From NCBI GenBank assembly GCA_903895845.1, contig CAITVK010000042.1, forward strand, positions 28,585 to 92,584: 64,000 nucleotides of DNA, in the 5' to 3' direction. The first letter of the stretch is position 1; each line of letters starts with the position of its first letter. Position numbers and translations under genes: made by a program. Source of the stretch: an uncultured Chitinophagaceae bacterium (GTDB lineage: Bacteria; Bacteroidota; Bacteroidia; Chitinophagales; Chitinophagaceae). The notes below the pieces were generated by a model. That model worked only from the letters and a program-made list of their open reading frames with translations, was not told where the DNA came from and did no database searches. Below, piece after piece: positions 8,483 to 17,151 of the stretch.

Positions 8483-9952
8483 TTAGATTCCTTTTAGTTG
8501 TTGAATCTTGTTTGCAAAATAAGTGGATTTTGAAGGATCTAAAAAACTTAATTTTATATATAGCTGAATTGCTTTGTTTACCTTCCCTTGTTTGATGAAA
8601 ACATCCGCCATCGTTTCAGTCACAATTTCTTTTGCTTCGATAGACGTTTTAGCAATATTTTGTATTGCTTTTTCTAATTCAGGGTCAGTACCTAAATCTT
8701 GTGGATTCGGGTCAGTTTTCTTAATTTGCTTCAACCAGTCAGTAAACCTACGCATCTGCACAGTAAGTTTATCTTGAGGCATCTTGGTAAGATCTATTTT
8801 GATTCCTTGCGAAGCGAAATAATCAATTGTATGTAAATTGTGTTCATTCTCAAACTCAAACTTGGAGTTTTCTTCCACTGGCTTCTTGAAACCTTCTAGC
8901 TGTTTAGAAATCATGGAAGAAATATTATTTGTATAGTCTGTGTCGTCAGCGTCACCTGCTTCTTCACTTTGTTCCTGTTCTTTTGCGAACGCCTCACTTA
9001 AAGATACAGTGTCATTGGGTATATGCTCGGGGGCTTCCTCACTAAAACCCTTGAAAGAATATGAGGGAATAGACGATTCGGTAAGTTGATGCGTTTCTGT
9101 CGTTTCTGTTTCCTTTTGTTCTGGTTCAGTTACGTGAGGGACAATTGTTGCTTCTACTGCTGGTTCTTCTTCTGCTTCCTCAATAACAGGAACTGGCCTA
9201 CTCACATAAATGGAAGAACTAGGTTCGAGAGACACTGAATGTTCTTCAGTTGCAGGTTCATTTTTTATTGCGGGAGTTATAAATGTAAAGGAGGGTATTC
9301 TACTTGAACTGACTACAGAAGCGATTGGCTCTTTTAGTATACTTGGAAACTTAGGCAAATGAATCTTTTTCTTTTCAGCAGTAGCCTCATCGCTGGATGA
9401 ATTATTGGCAAATATTCCTTTTACCGCTTCCAAAGTAGGTACTTCTATATCACTGTTTGTATTTGTAAACAGGGAACTATAATCGAATGGGATGTCGTCA
9501 TTAAGAGGAATACTGTTATCTGGCTCATGTTCAATGACTTCATCACCGATTTCTTCTGTTTCGGCATGCGCGTTCACTTCCTTTTCATCTTCCTCTTCGT
9601 GGGGATGATAGTTTTTTGATCCTATGAGTGAGGTAGGAAAAATACTCTCTTCTTTGCTTTCTATTGATTGCTGAATAAGGGGTTCTACTTCTGCCAAATG
9701 TAAATCAGGTACGGCGACCTCTTTTTCATTCAACAGATAATTCAGCCATACCTGATTACTGAAATACAAGGATGCTTTTTGCAGTTGGTATTCGTAATTA
9801 TAGCTATGTTCTTTCTTTTGTTTCAAGGCAAGCAGAAACTGAGCAGGAGAGAAGAAGGGATATTCTTTTACAATTGCGGAAATTTCATCCACATTAGTAC
9901 TGCTTAGCTGACTATTACCTGTTATGTGATATAAAATTTCTTCTGTTGCCAT
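8483..9952 (-). CDS. TPR-like protein with acidic linker, 489 aa
   Basis: The N-terminal 75 residues and the C-terminal 60 residues look folded. The C-terminus, ADVFIKQGKVNKAIQLYIKL, reads as a tetratricopeptide-type helix pair. The long middle (about residues 100-350) is rich in Glu, Pro, Ser and Thr and is probably disordered. There is no signal peptide, so it is cytoplasmic unless carried by a partner. It sits between lptE and secG with gaps of 24 and 9 bp, which suggests cotranscription and perhaps a role in envelope assembly. I do not know a proven function. Confidence 0.75.
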   Translation of the reverse strand: MATEEILYHITGNSQLSSTNVDEISAIVKEYPFFSPAQFLLALKQKKEHSYNYEYQLQKASLYFSNQVWLNYLLNEKEVAVPDLHLAEVEPLIQQSIESKEESIFPTSLIGSKNYHPHEEEDEKEVNAHAETEEIGDEVIEHEPDNSIPLNDDIPFDYSSLFTNTNSDIEVPTLEAVKGIFANNSSSDEATAEKKKIHLPKFPSILKEPIASVVSSSRIPSFTFITPAIKNEPATEEHSVSLEPSSSIYVSRPVPVIEEAEEEPAVEATIVPHVTEPEQKETETTETHQLTESSIPSYSFKGFSEEAPEHIPNDTVSLSEAFAKEQEQSEEAGDADDTDYTNNISSMISKQLEGFKKPVEENSKFEFENEHNLHTIDYFASQGIKIDLTKMPQDKLTVQMRRFTDWLKQIKKTDPNPQDLGTDPELEKAIQNIAKTSIEAKEIVTETMADVFIKQGKVNKAIQLYIKLSFLDPSKSTYFANKIQQLKGI

Positions 9953-9976
9953 AAAGCGAATAAAAATAGATAATAA

Positions 9977-10513
9977 TTACCAATTCGAGAATATACGGTT
10001 AAAGATTTCGTCTGTTACACTTCTGATAATCTCATCTTGCAGCTGAGTCTCGGCTTGTTGCAAAGACAAATTGGCTGAAAAGTCGAAGTTACGATTGATA
10101 TCGTATTCATCCGTTTTGTTATCCACAGTGTTCTTCACAACAAGATGTACACCAACGTTCAACCTGTTACTTGTGGCTTGTGTCGCAGAAATAGAAGCAG
10201 TAGATACTGAATAATCTGATATGTAGCCACTTATCTGCAAATTGGCGTCGTCATTATTAGTTCGTGTGAGTTTTGTCTGACTAACAATTTTTTGCTGCAC
10301 CTTATCTGTTAACATTGGACTCAATTGTGGGTTGATGTACCGTGCCTTGTTCTCGAAGAAGCCAATTTTAATTGTTTTTATTTTGGTATAGTCAATTGAT
10401 ACGTCTTTAAAGGAGTACACCCCACAAGAAGAGATTACCATCGCCATCAGCGCTGAGCTTATTAATAAAAGTTTCAATGTTATTCCCCTTCTAGTCATAT
10501 TCTGTTTTTGCAA
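9977..10513 (-). CDS. lptE: LptE-like LPS-assembly lipoprotein
   Basis: The protein has a signal peptide ending in a lipobox (SSCGVYS around residue 30), so it is a lipoprotein, and then IDYTKIKTIKIGFFENKARY followed by LQISGYISDYSVS, which matches the Bacteroidota LptE family. LptE plugs the LptD barrel in the outer membrane during LPS export. The length of 178 residues is normal. The gene is in the compact minus-strand cluster, 9 bp after the sigma-54 activator. lptD itself is not in the window. Confidence 0.8.
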   Translation of the reverse strand: MQKQNMTRRGITLKLLLISSALMAMVISSCGVYSFKDVSIDYTKIKTIKIGFFENKARYINPQLSPMLTDKVQQKIVSQTKLTRTNNDDANLQISGYISDYSVSTASISATQATSNRLNVGVHLVVKNTVDNKTDEYDINRNFDFSANLSLQQAETQLQDEIIRSVTDEIFNRIFSNW

Positions 10514-10522
10514 GTATTACAG

Positions 10523-11803
10523 TTACAAATCATCTATATCATATTCTTTTAACTTCCTATACAAGGTACGCTCACTTATGCCAAGCTCTATACTGGCATC
10601 TTTACGTTTACCCTTATGCTTTTTCAATGCTTTAATAATGAGCTCCTTCTCAATTACCATGATATTTAATGTCTCCTCAATTTCTTCGTGGTGTAGTATG
10701 TCATCATCCTTAAGTAGAACCGGTTGTCCATTAGGTGATTGAATGTATGTAGGCTGAGGGTTTGGGTGTCCTACTTTAGTATGATTGATAACAGAGGTGC
10801 TATCATGGCCATCCAAATGAAAATCATTTGTTAGGCTTTCCTTGGCAAAACTTGCTGCTGCATCTGCCAAAGATGGATTCTGTAAGATCTCTACAAACAT
10901 CTTTTTTAGTTCCGTAACATCTTTTTTCATATCGAAGAAAAGTTTGTACAATATCTCACGCTCATTGGAAAATTCACTTTGATGCGCCGCTTCACTTGCT
11001 AACATCGGCATCCTGTTACCAGTTTTCTCAGGTAAGAACTTCTTTAATGCTGAACCATTAATGGTGATGCTGGTACTTAAAACAGAAATCTGTTCAGCTA
11101 AGTTTTTCAATTCTCGAACGTTGCCGGGAAACGGATAGTTGACTAACATGTTTTTTGCTTCTTCATCCATTTGAACGGGTGTAGTTTTGTATTTCTCTGC
11201 AAAATCGACTACAAACTTCCTGAACAATAGCAAAATGTCTTCTTTCCTGTCTCTTAGGGCGGGCATTCTGATGGGAACGGTGCTTAACCTGTAATACAAA
11301 TCCTGGCGGAAACGTCCTTTCTCTGCAAACTCTAGTAGCTCGCGGTTAGTTGCCGCTATCACACGTACATCTGTTTTCTGCACTTTGGAGGATCCTACCC
11401 TTATGAACTCGCCTGTTTCCAATACCCGCAACAATCTTGCTTGTGTACCCAATGGCATTTCACCTATTTCATCCAAAAAAATTGTCCCACCATTTACAGT
11501 CTCAAAATAGCCTTTTCTACTTTCAACGGCGCCGGTAAAAGCTCCTTTTTCATGTCCAAACAATTCACTATCTATTGTTCCCTCGGGTATAGCGCCACAG
11601 TTCAACGCGATGAATGGATTATGTTTTCTGGTGGAAGAAGCGTGTATTATCTGAGAAATTACTTCTTTACCAACACCACTTTCCCCTACAATCAACACAG
11701 TCAAATCTGTCGCGGCAACTTGCACTGCCGTATTTAATGCAAAATTCAGGGCAGGTGCGTTACCTATAATGCCAAACCTATTTTTAATACTTTGTAAGTC
11801 CAT
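10523..11803 (-). CDS. sigma-54-dependent transcriptional activator
   Basis: Residues 1-250 form a sigma-54 interaction AAA+ domain with Walker A (GESGVGKE), the sigma-54 contact loop GAFTGA, Walker B (GTIFLDEIGEM) and the arginine region RFRQDLYYRL. The C-terminus is a Fis-type helix-turn-helix (RKDASIELGISERTLYRKL). There is no receiver or other sensory domain at the N-terminus; the region between the AAA+ and HTH domains (about 290-380) is not recognised. It lies between miaB (18-bp gap) and lptE (9-bp gap). It may regulate envelope genes, but no -12/-24 site was identified here. Confidence 0.88.
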   Translation of the reverse strand: MDLQSIKNRFGIIGNAPALNFALNTAVQVAATDLTVLIVGESGVGKEVISQIIHASSTRKHNPFIALNCGAIPEGTIDSELFGHEKGAFTGAVESRKGYFETVNGGTIFLDEIGEMPLGTQARLLRVLETGEFIRVGSSKVQKTDVRVIAATNRELLEFAEKGRFRQDLYYRLSTVPIRMPALRDRKEDILLLFRKFVVDFAEKYKTTPVQMDEEAKNMLVNYPFPGNVRELKNLAEQISVLSTSITINGSALKKFLPEKTGNRMPMLASEAAHQSEFSNEREILYKLFFDMKKDVTELKKMFVEILQNPSLADAAASFAKESLTNDFHLDGHDSTSVINHTKVGHPNPQPTYIQSPNGQPVLLKDDDILHHEEIEETLNIMVIEKELIIKALKKHKGKRKDASIELGISERTLYRKLKEYDIDDL

Positions 11804-11821
11804 TGTTACTTTTTATCCAGT

Positions 11822-13249
11822 TTATGCTATTATTTCTCCTATCAATGTAGCTCTTGTGCAATCGTTCACCTTCACCATCACATAGTCCCCTTTCTTAAAA
11901 TTGTGATTGCCTTTTGGAAAAACGACCGACTTGTTATGTTCACTTCTACCTGTATGAGCTAGTTCACTTTTCTTGCTATCCCCTTCAATAAGAATCTTGA
12001 ACGTCTTTCCTATATCATTCAAGTTGCCGGCAGTAGAAAGTTTGCCCTGCATATCCACCACTTCCTGCAATCTTCTTTTCTTTATTTCCAGAGGAACGTC
12101 ATCTTCAAACCTCTTTGCAGCCAATGTGCCAGGGCGTTCACTATAAAAGTACATATAGCTCATGTCGTATCCGCAATATTCCATTACCTCAAGCGTCTCT
12201 TGATGGTCTTCTTCTGTTTCGGTGCAAAAACCTGTGATGATGTCAGCGGTGATAGTACAATTAGGTAATATCTCTTTTATCCTGTCTACCTTGGCTTTAT
12301 ACCATTCTTTGGAATAAGTACGATTCATTAATTGAAGCAAACGGGTACTGCCACTTTGCAGCGGAAGGTGAATGTGATTGCATACATTCTCATGCCTGGA
12401 CATTACAAACAATACCTCATCCGTAATGTCTTTTGGGTGTGAAGTGCTGAACCTTATTCTTAATTCCGGATTAATCAAGGCCACTTGTTCCAACAAATGG
12501 GCAAATGTTATTTGCTGGTCTTTCTTTTCATCGTACCAATAATAGCTGTCAACATTCTGTCCCAATAGTGTTATTTCCTTATAACCTTTATCAAACAACT
12601 CTGTTGCTTCAGCAATTATGGAATAGGCATCTCTGCTTCTTTCGCGTCCTCTTGTAAAGGGTACCACGCAAAAACTGCACATATTGTTGCAGCCTCTCAT
12701 GATGGATACAAAGGCACAAACACCATTGCTATCTAGCCTTACAGGTGAGATGTCTGCATAAGTTTCTTCTCTGCTCAACAAAACATTCACTGCTTTTTGG
12801 CCTGTCTCAGCTTGCTCAATCAAGGCAGGTAGGCTTCGATAACTGTCGGGACCTACAACAATGTCCACTAATTTCTCTTCTTCCAGCAACTTTGTCTTTA
12901 GTCTCTCGGCCATACAACCTAGTACGCCTACCAATAATCCCTTATTAGCTTCTTTTAGTTTCCTGAATTCTGTCAATCGCTTGCGTACCGTTGCTTCTGC
13001 CTTTTCTCTGATAGAGCAGGTATTCACAAAAATCAGTTCAGCATCTTCCAGATTCTTGGTGGCGCCATAGCCGTTACTGTTTAAAATAGAAGCTATGATT
13101 TCGGTATCACTAAAGTTCATGGCACAGCCATAACTCTCTATGTAAAAGTGTTTTTTGTAAGCAATTTCGCTATCACTCACAGGAGCATAAGCCTCGCCTT
13201 GCCTTACTTCGTCGTGTAGTTTATTTTCTATCTCTAGTAACTGAATCAA
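11822..13249 (-). CDS. miaB: tRNA-2-methylthio-N6-dimethylallyladenosine synthase MiaB
   Basis: The 475-residue protein is a radical-SAM methylthiotransferase. The N-terminal UPF0004 domain supplies three cluster Cys (YGCAMN, NTCSIR, GVLGCMAERL). The radical-SAM motif is RGCNNMCSFC, followed by VPFTRGRERS, typical of MiaB. A TRAM domain closes the protein (FKKGDYVMVKVNDCTRATL). It adds the methylthio group at A37 of tRNAs that read UNN codons. It heads the minus-strand cluster. Confidence 0.95.
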   Translation of the reverse strand: MIQLLEIENKLHDEVRQGEAYAPVSDSEIAYKKHFYIESYGCAMNFSDTEIIASILNSNGYGATKNLEDAELIFVNTCSIREKAEATVRKRLTEFRKLKEANKGLLVGVLGCMAERLKTKLLEEEKLVDIVVGPDSYRSLPALIEQAETGQKAVNVLLSREETYADISPVRLDSNGVCAFVSIMRGCNNMCSFCVVPFTRGRERSRDAYSIIAEATELFDKGYKEITLLGQNVDSYYWYDEKKDQQITFAHLLEQVALINPELRIRFSTSHPKDITDEVLFVMSRHENVCNHIHLPLQSGSTRLLQLMNRTYSKEWYKAKVDRIKEILPNCTITADIITGFCTETEEDHQETLEVMEYCGYDMSYMYFYSERPGTLAAKRFEDDVPLEIKKRRLQEVVDMQGKLSTAGNLNDIGKTFKILIEGDSKKSELAHTGRSEHNKSVVFPKGNHNFKKGDYVMVKVNDCTRATLIGEIIA

Positions 13250-13329
13250 CTTTCAAAAAATTTAAGTTTGCGAAAATACAACATTTATGTCAGTTTGGCA
13301 GCAATCCAACATCTTATTAACGTTCCTAT

Positions 13330-13337
13330 TATTTTTG
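13330..13337 (+). promoter_or_regulatory. candidate Bacteroidota -7 box (TATTTTTG)
   Basis: The octamer fits the Bacteroidota -7 consensus TAnnTTTG exactly and lies 20 bp before the ATG of the DUF3078 gene, in the gap between it and the divergent miaB. A matching -33 TTTG at normal spacing is not clear, so the call is tentative. Confidence 0.4.
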
Positions 13338-13356
13338 CCAAAACAATGTACTTTTA

Positions 13357-14334
13357 ATGAGAAAAAATATAGCAGTATCAGCATTCTTATTCTTACTAAC
13401 CATTTCTTTTTTGCAAGCAAAAAGTCAGGATATTCCCATCAAACCAATCATAGTTGAAACTGCAAAGACCATAAAAAAAGAAGCAGATACTTCCAAATGG
13501 AACTGGAAACGCGGTGGGTTATTAAACTTTTCTTTAGCACAGGGTTCTTTGAGTAACTGGGCGGCAGGTGGTGATAATTTCTCTTTAGCGGTTAGTTCTT
13601 ACTTCAATTATTTTATTTTTTATCAGAAGGAAAGGATCTCTTGGGATAACAATCTGGATGTAAACCTGGGCTACGTTCAAACTACTAGTTTAGGCAGTAG
13701 GAAAAATGATGACCGTTACGATATTACCAGCAAATACGAATACAAAATGGATACAACTGGTAAATGGTATTTGTCTAGTTTAGCCGATTTTCGTTCACAG
13801 TTTTTTGACGGGTTCACGTACAGTAATAATGTTGGTACTTTTTCTTCTACTTTCCTTTCCCCTGCTTATGCACTGTTGTCGTTGGGGTTCGATTATAAAC
13901 CCGATCACAAACTTTCTGTATTCATCTCTCCGCTAACAGCTCGGTTGGTGATTGTTGCCAATAAAGAGTTATCAAACAAAGGAGCTTATGGGGTAGATAC
14001 TGGGAAGTCGGTTAAATCTGAGTTGGGGTCTTTTGTTACAATCAACTATAAAAATGATTTCGATAAAAGTGTAACCTACAAGGGCAGGCTCGACTTATTT
14101 TCTAATTACATTGATCATCCGCAGAATATCAATGTCTTTATGACCAATCAGATTGCGTTTAAGATAAACAGATACTTCAGCGCTACATACAGTCTCGACT
14201 TTATTTATGATGATAATGTACGCTTATTCGGCCCTAGTGGTCACTCCGCAGCATTACAGACCAAAAGCTTGATTGGTATTGGCTACTTGAAAAAGTTGGA
14301 TACCAAAAAGATACTATTACACCCGCAACTATAA
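13357..14334 (+). CDS. DUF3078 outer-membrane-type protein
   Basis: A signal peptide (about residues 1-23, ending at QAKSQ) is followed by the DUF3078 pattern: WNWKRGGLLNFSLAQGSLSNW, then GDNFSLAVSSYFNYF and repeated amphipathic strands with aromatic ends, consistent with an outer-membrane beta-barrel. The length of 325 residues is normal. The function of the family is unknown to me. It stands alone, divergent from miaB, with a candidate promoter box at 13330. Confidence 0.8.
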   Translation: MRKNIAVSAFLFLLTISFLQAKSQDIPIKPIIVETAKTIKKEADTSKWNWKRGGLLNFSLAQGSLSNWAAGGDNFSLAVSSYFNYFIFYQKERISWDNNLDVNLGYVQTTSLGSRKNDDRYDITSKYEYKMDTTGKWYLSSLADFRSQFFDGFTYSNNVGTFSSTFLSPAYALLSLGFDYKPDHKLSVFISPLTARLVIVANKELSNKGAYGVDTGKSVKSELGSFVTINYKNDFDKSVTYKGRLDLFSNYIDHPQNINVFMTNQIAFKINRYFSATYSLDFIYDDNVRLFGPSGHSAALQTKSLIGIGYLKKLDTKKILLHPQL

Positions 14335-14389
14335 ACAGAGCGTATGCAGATTATTTCCGTCAAATTAACGACAGGAAGTTTCAGGTGTA

Positions 14390-14419
14390 TGCATTTATGC
14401 CTCATGTTTAGTAAATGCA
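14390..14419. terminator. possible weak hairpin after the DUF3078 gene
   Basis: TGCATTTA and TAAATGCA (8 bp each) form an inverted repeat 55 bp past the stop of the DUF3078 gene, with a 14-base loop and a short T-rich follow-on. It is AT-rich and weak, so termination is only a guess. Confidence 0.25.
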
Positions 14420-14519
14420 ATCTTTCGGTGCATTACTTCTAATTGGGGCATCTCTATCAATTTTTTGGTCGTAAGAAGTTTTCCTGATCTACGTTCTCTG
14501 CTTTCAGGTTGATTGTAAT

Positions 14520-14969
14520 TTATTGTAAGTATTCCTGAATTACAATTTTTTTCTGCTTCATCATTACTTGCCAGGCATTGGGTTTACTCATTAGTTCACC
14601 CAGATTTTTGGGTATCACTTGCCAACGAAGCCCATACTTATCCATACACCAACCACACTGCACCTCTTTGCCGTCTTGGGTAAAATAGTTCCAGTATTTG
14701 TCAATATCGGTTTGGTCATCACAATTGATGGCCAGTGCCAGTGCATCATTAAACGGATGATGCTCTTTTGCAGTACTCATCAAAGTGTAGGACTGTCCAA
14801 ATATTTTTACCTGGCACATCTCTGTGTTTCCACTAGGAGTTTCTCCCAAAGGCATGATGCCTCCCGCTTGAAAGTCGGTATCAAAAATGGTTTTATAGTA
14901 GTCTACAACGGACGAAATCTTTCCACCATCTGCATTAAACCAAAGGCAAGGCGTTATTTTATTTATCAT
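14520..14969 (-). CDS. VOC-superfamily protein (PhnB-like)
   Basis: The 149-residue protein begins INKITPCLWFNADGG, then has VDYYKTIFD, the VOC/PhnB-type opening, and ends with GWCMDKYGLRWQVIPKNLGEL, the classic PhnB-like closing strand. These proteins are small beta-alpha-beta-beta-beta dimers with varied activities, so no substrate is claimed. It is the last of a row of small minus-strand genes that face the GlxA regulator at 17152. Confidence 0.8.
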   Translation of the reverse strand: MINKITPCLWFNADGGKISSVVDYYKTIFDTDFQAGGIMPLGETPSGNTEMCQVKIFGQSYTLMSTAKEHHPFNDALALAINCDDQTDIDKYWNYFTQDGKEVQCGWCMDKYGLRWQVIPKNLGELMSKPNAWQVMMKQKKIVIQEYLQ

Positions 14970-14975
14970 ATAGCG

Positions 14976-15194
14976 TTATTCTGTTTTTCCTTTAAAAGCG
15001 GCAAATATTGCCATCGCATGACCATATCCTAATTCGAAATCTTCTTTAAGCCAATTTGTAATCTCGGTTGCTTTAACCGTTTTTACTAATACCCCTTCTT
15101 TCAAGAATCCTTTTGCTTCTGCAAGCTTTTTGAATTCCTCAGGCGTTTTACCTGTCTTAAGTTTTATATTATTTATGTATGCTTGGAATGACAT
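14976..15194 (-). CDS. DUF4287 domain protein, 72 aa
   Basis: The sequence MSFQAYINNIKLKTGKTPEEF followed by TEITNWLKEDFELGYGHAMAI is the DUF4287 pattern. It is a small cytoplasmic helical protein of unknown function, often encoded near VOC and SRPBCC proteins. The gap to the next gene downstream is 6 bp, which fits cotranscription. Confidence 0.85.
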   Translation of the reverse strand: MSFQAYINNIKLKTGKTPEEFKKLAEAKGFLKEGVLVKTVKATEITNWLKEDFELGYGHAMAIFAAFKGKTE

Positions 15195-15218
15195 TGTAAA
15201 TACTTTTTGCTTTGTTGA

Positions 15219-15581
15219 TTAGTTATTTATTTTGTGGTAATAAATGTAGGAAACAGCTAAAATGCCCAAGAATATGTATGGAAAGAAGGAAAAGAACACC
15301 ACTCCTTCTACTGCAAAGTAACTGATGGATGCAAACAGAAAGTCGAATGCAAAGCCGGCATAAGCCCATTCTTTTATTCGCTTAGGGACTTGTGGAATCA
15401 TCAAAGCCAATACGCCTAATACCTTAAATGCCGCCAAAGCATCTCCAAAATAGGGTGGATAACCTAGATGTTTGATACCTTCCTTTGCCATTTCACTTCT
15501 AAAAGTTAAGGCTGGCATCACACCTTCGAACAAAGCGATGATTGTAGTGCTTGTCCAAAAAAGAATCTTATTCAATTTCAT
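15219..15581 (-). CDS. DoxX-family membrane protein
   Basis: The 120-residue protein has four predicted membrane helices and the DoxX-like pattern: EGVMPALTFRSE, then GYPPYFGDALAAFKVLGVLALM. DoxX-like proteins are small inner-membrane proteins of uncertain, possibly redox-related, function. It sits inside the row of VOC, DUF4287 and SRPBCC genes. Confidence 0.8.
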   Translation of the reverse strand: MKLNKILFWTSTTIIALFEGVMPALTFRSEMAKEGIKHLGYPPYFGDALAAFKVLGVLALMIPQVPKRIKEWAYAGFAFDFLFASISYFAVEGVVFFSFFPYIFLGILAVSYIYYHKINN

Positions 15582-15702
15582 ATTAGTTAGTTTGCAATCT
15601 ATAACATTATGGTCTAAAAGAAGGAATTATATTTCCTTTTCGATCTCCTTTCTCTCTGTGCTTCTTAGAGCCGTTGTGTCTTTGCGGCGAGAGAAAGCTT
15701 GC

Positions 15703-16140
15703 CTACAATTGCCCCTTATGTCGTGAGTCAAAGTCTACCATCCATTCAATCCCATATTTGTCTCTAAACATCCCAAAATACGAACCCCAAGGACTGTCTC
15801 CAATAGGCATTTCTACTTGTCCACCTTCTGAAAGTCCGTTAAATAGTTTGTCTGCTTCTTCTTTACTTTCGGTGCCAATGGCTATTTTGGATCTATTTTC
15901 GTTTTCATTCACCCTGCCCAAAAATTCAGGTACATCATTACCCATCAAAACATTTTTACCAATAGGCAATGCAATGTGCATAATCTTATTCGCTTCGCTT
16001 TCTGGAATTTGATATCCTGGGTTTGATAAATCTTTGAAGCGCATAATGTTTGCGAATTCTCCGCCAAATACTGATTTGTAAAAATTAAATGCTTCCTCGG
16101 CATTGCCATTAAAATTGATGTGCGGGTTAATCAGTGCCAT
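15703..16140 (-). CDS. VOC-superfamily protein (PhnB-like), second copy
   Basis: This 145-residue protein starts with INPHINFNGNAEEAFNFYKS, followed by VFGGEF, and ends with WGSYFGMFRDKYGIEWMVDF, both standard for PhnB-like VOC proteins. It resembles the protein at 14520 in layout but not closely in sequence. The substrate is unknown. Confidence 0.85.
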   Translation of the reverse strand: MALINPHINFNGNAEEAFNFYKSVFGGEFANIMRFKDLSNPGYQIPESEANKIMHIALPIGKNVLMGNDVPEFLGRVNENENRSKIAIGTESKEEADKLFNGLSEGGQVEMPIGDSPWGSYFGMFRDKYGIEWMVDFDSRHKGQL

Positions 16141-16177
16141 AATTTGTATTTTATGTTGTTGTTAAAGTATATGTTAC

Positions 16178-16591
16178 TTAGTTGCTTTCTGTGTAAGCTT
16201 TAAAGTTATTCAGTATTGATTGCCAGCCACCCTTTTGCATTTCGACAGGGTTTTCATTCTCTGGATCAAAGGTTACTATTACTTGTGTTTGACTACCCAA
16301 ATCATTAAATTTTACGGTTGCATGCCTATCGCCAAAACCATAAGTAAATTCTTTTCCTTCTATGATTTCTGAATATACAGCTTCAAAATCAAAGCCAAAG
16401 CTACCATCTCTGGCTTCCATTCTTGCTTTGTAAACACCACCTACTTTCATGTCGTTTTCGGCACTGGGACAATGCCAGCTAGGATCTGCAAAGTTCCAAT
16501 GGATTATATGAGTTGGGTTGGTATAATAATCCCAAACTTTCTTTACGTCTGCATTAACTGTTGCTTCAACAGTGATTTTTGTGTTGCTCAT
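16178..16591 (-). CDS. SRPBCC/AHSA1-like ligand-binding protein
   Basis: The protein starts KITVEATVNADVKKVWDYY, followed by TNPTHIIHWNFADPSWHCP, and ends with GGWQSILNNFKAYTES, the activator-of-Hsp90-like (AHSA1) SRPBCC fold with a hydrophobic ligand cavity. I use the ATG at 16591; the frame stays open to 16714, but the extra 41 residues overlap the next gene and do not look like family sequence. No specific ligand is claimed. Confidence 0.85.
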   Translation of the reverse strand: MSNTKITVEATVNADVKKVWDYYTNPTHIIHWNFADPSWHCPSAENDMKVGGVYKARMEARDGSFGFDFEAVYSEIIEGKEFTYGFGDRHATVKFNDLGSQTQVIVTFDPENENPVEMQKGGWQSILNNFKAYTESN

Positions 16592-16625
16592 TGTTATGTT
16601 ATTTATTTTTTTTGTTCTTAAATAC

Positions 16626-17015
16626 TTACATATCCATAAAGAATGCTTCCCACAGATGTCCATCCAAATCTTCAAAACTTCTTTGTAGCATAAAACCGTA
16701 GTCCTTTGCTTCACTATATGCTACACAACCTGCCTTAATCGCTTTTTCAACTATTTCTACTACTTCTTCCCTGCTATCTAAAGAGAGTGAATTTATGACT
16801 GATGCAGTTGTATTGGTATTGGCAATTTCTTTTTTTGTAAACTCTTTAAATTTGGGATGCGTAAGCAACATCACATAAATTTCATCACTCAAAGTCATCC
16901 AGGCAGCTTCTTCGTTTGTAAACTTTGGGTTGTTTATAAACCCCAAAGACGTATAGAAGGTCATTGCTTTTTGCAAATCCGCCACAGGTAAGTTGATGAA
17001 TATTTTCTTTGCCAT
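16626..17015 (-). CDS. VOC/glyoxalase-family protein
   Basis: The 129-residue protein begins AKKIFINLPVADLQKAMTFY, followed by TSLGFINNPKFTNE, and ends with QRSFEDLDGHLWEAFFMD, matching the lactoylglutathione-lyase-like branch of the VOC superfamily. The metal ligands of true glyoxalase I are not all evident, so I do not claim that activity. It is the first gene of the minus-strand row and lies 136 bp from the divergent GlxA regulator. Confidence 0.85.
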   Translation of the reverse strand: MAKKIFINLPVADLQKAMTFYTSLGFINNPKFTNEEAAWMTLSDEIYVMLLTHPKFKEFTKKEIANTNTTASVINSLSLDSREEVVEIVEKAIKAGCVAYSEAKDYGFMLQRSFEDLDGHLWEAFFMDM

Positions 17016-17151
17016 TTCTTTTAAATTGTTTCTTACAGCCCGTTTAATAATTTAGTTACAAAGATGTGAGATTGTTTTGAATACTGACTAGTTTAATAAT
17101 GACAACAAAAGGGCTATTTGCGACAATTTTATTTAATCTTTGTAAAAATTA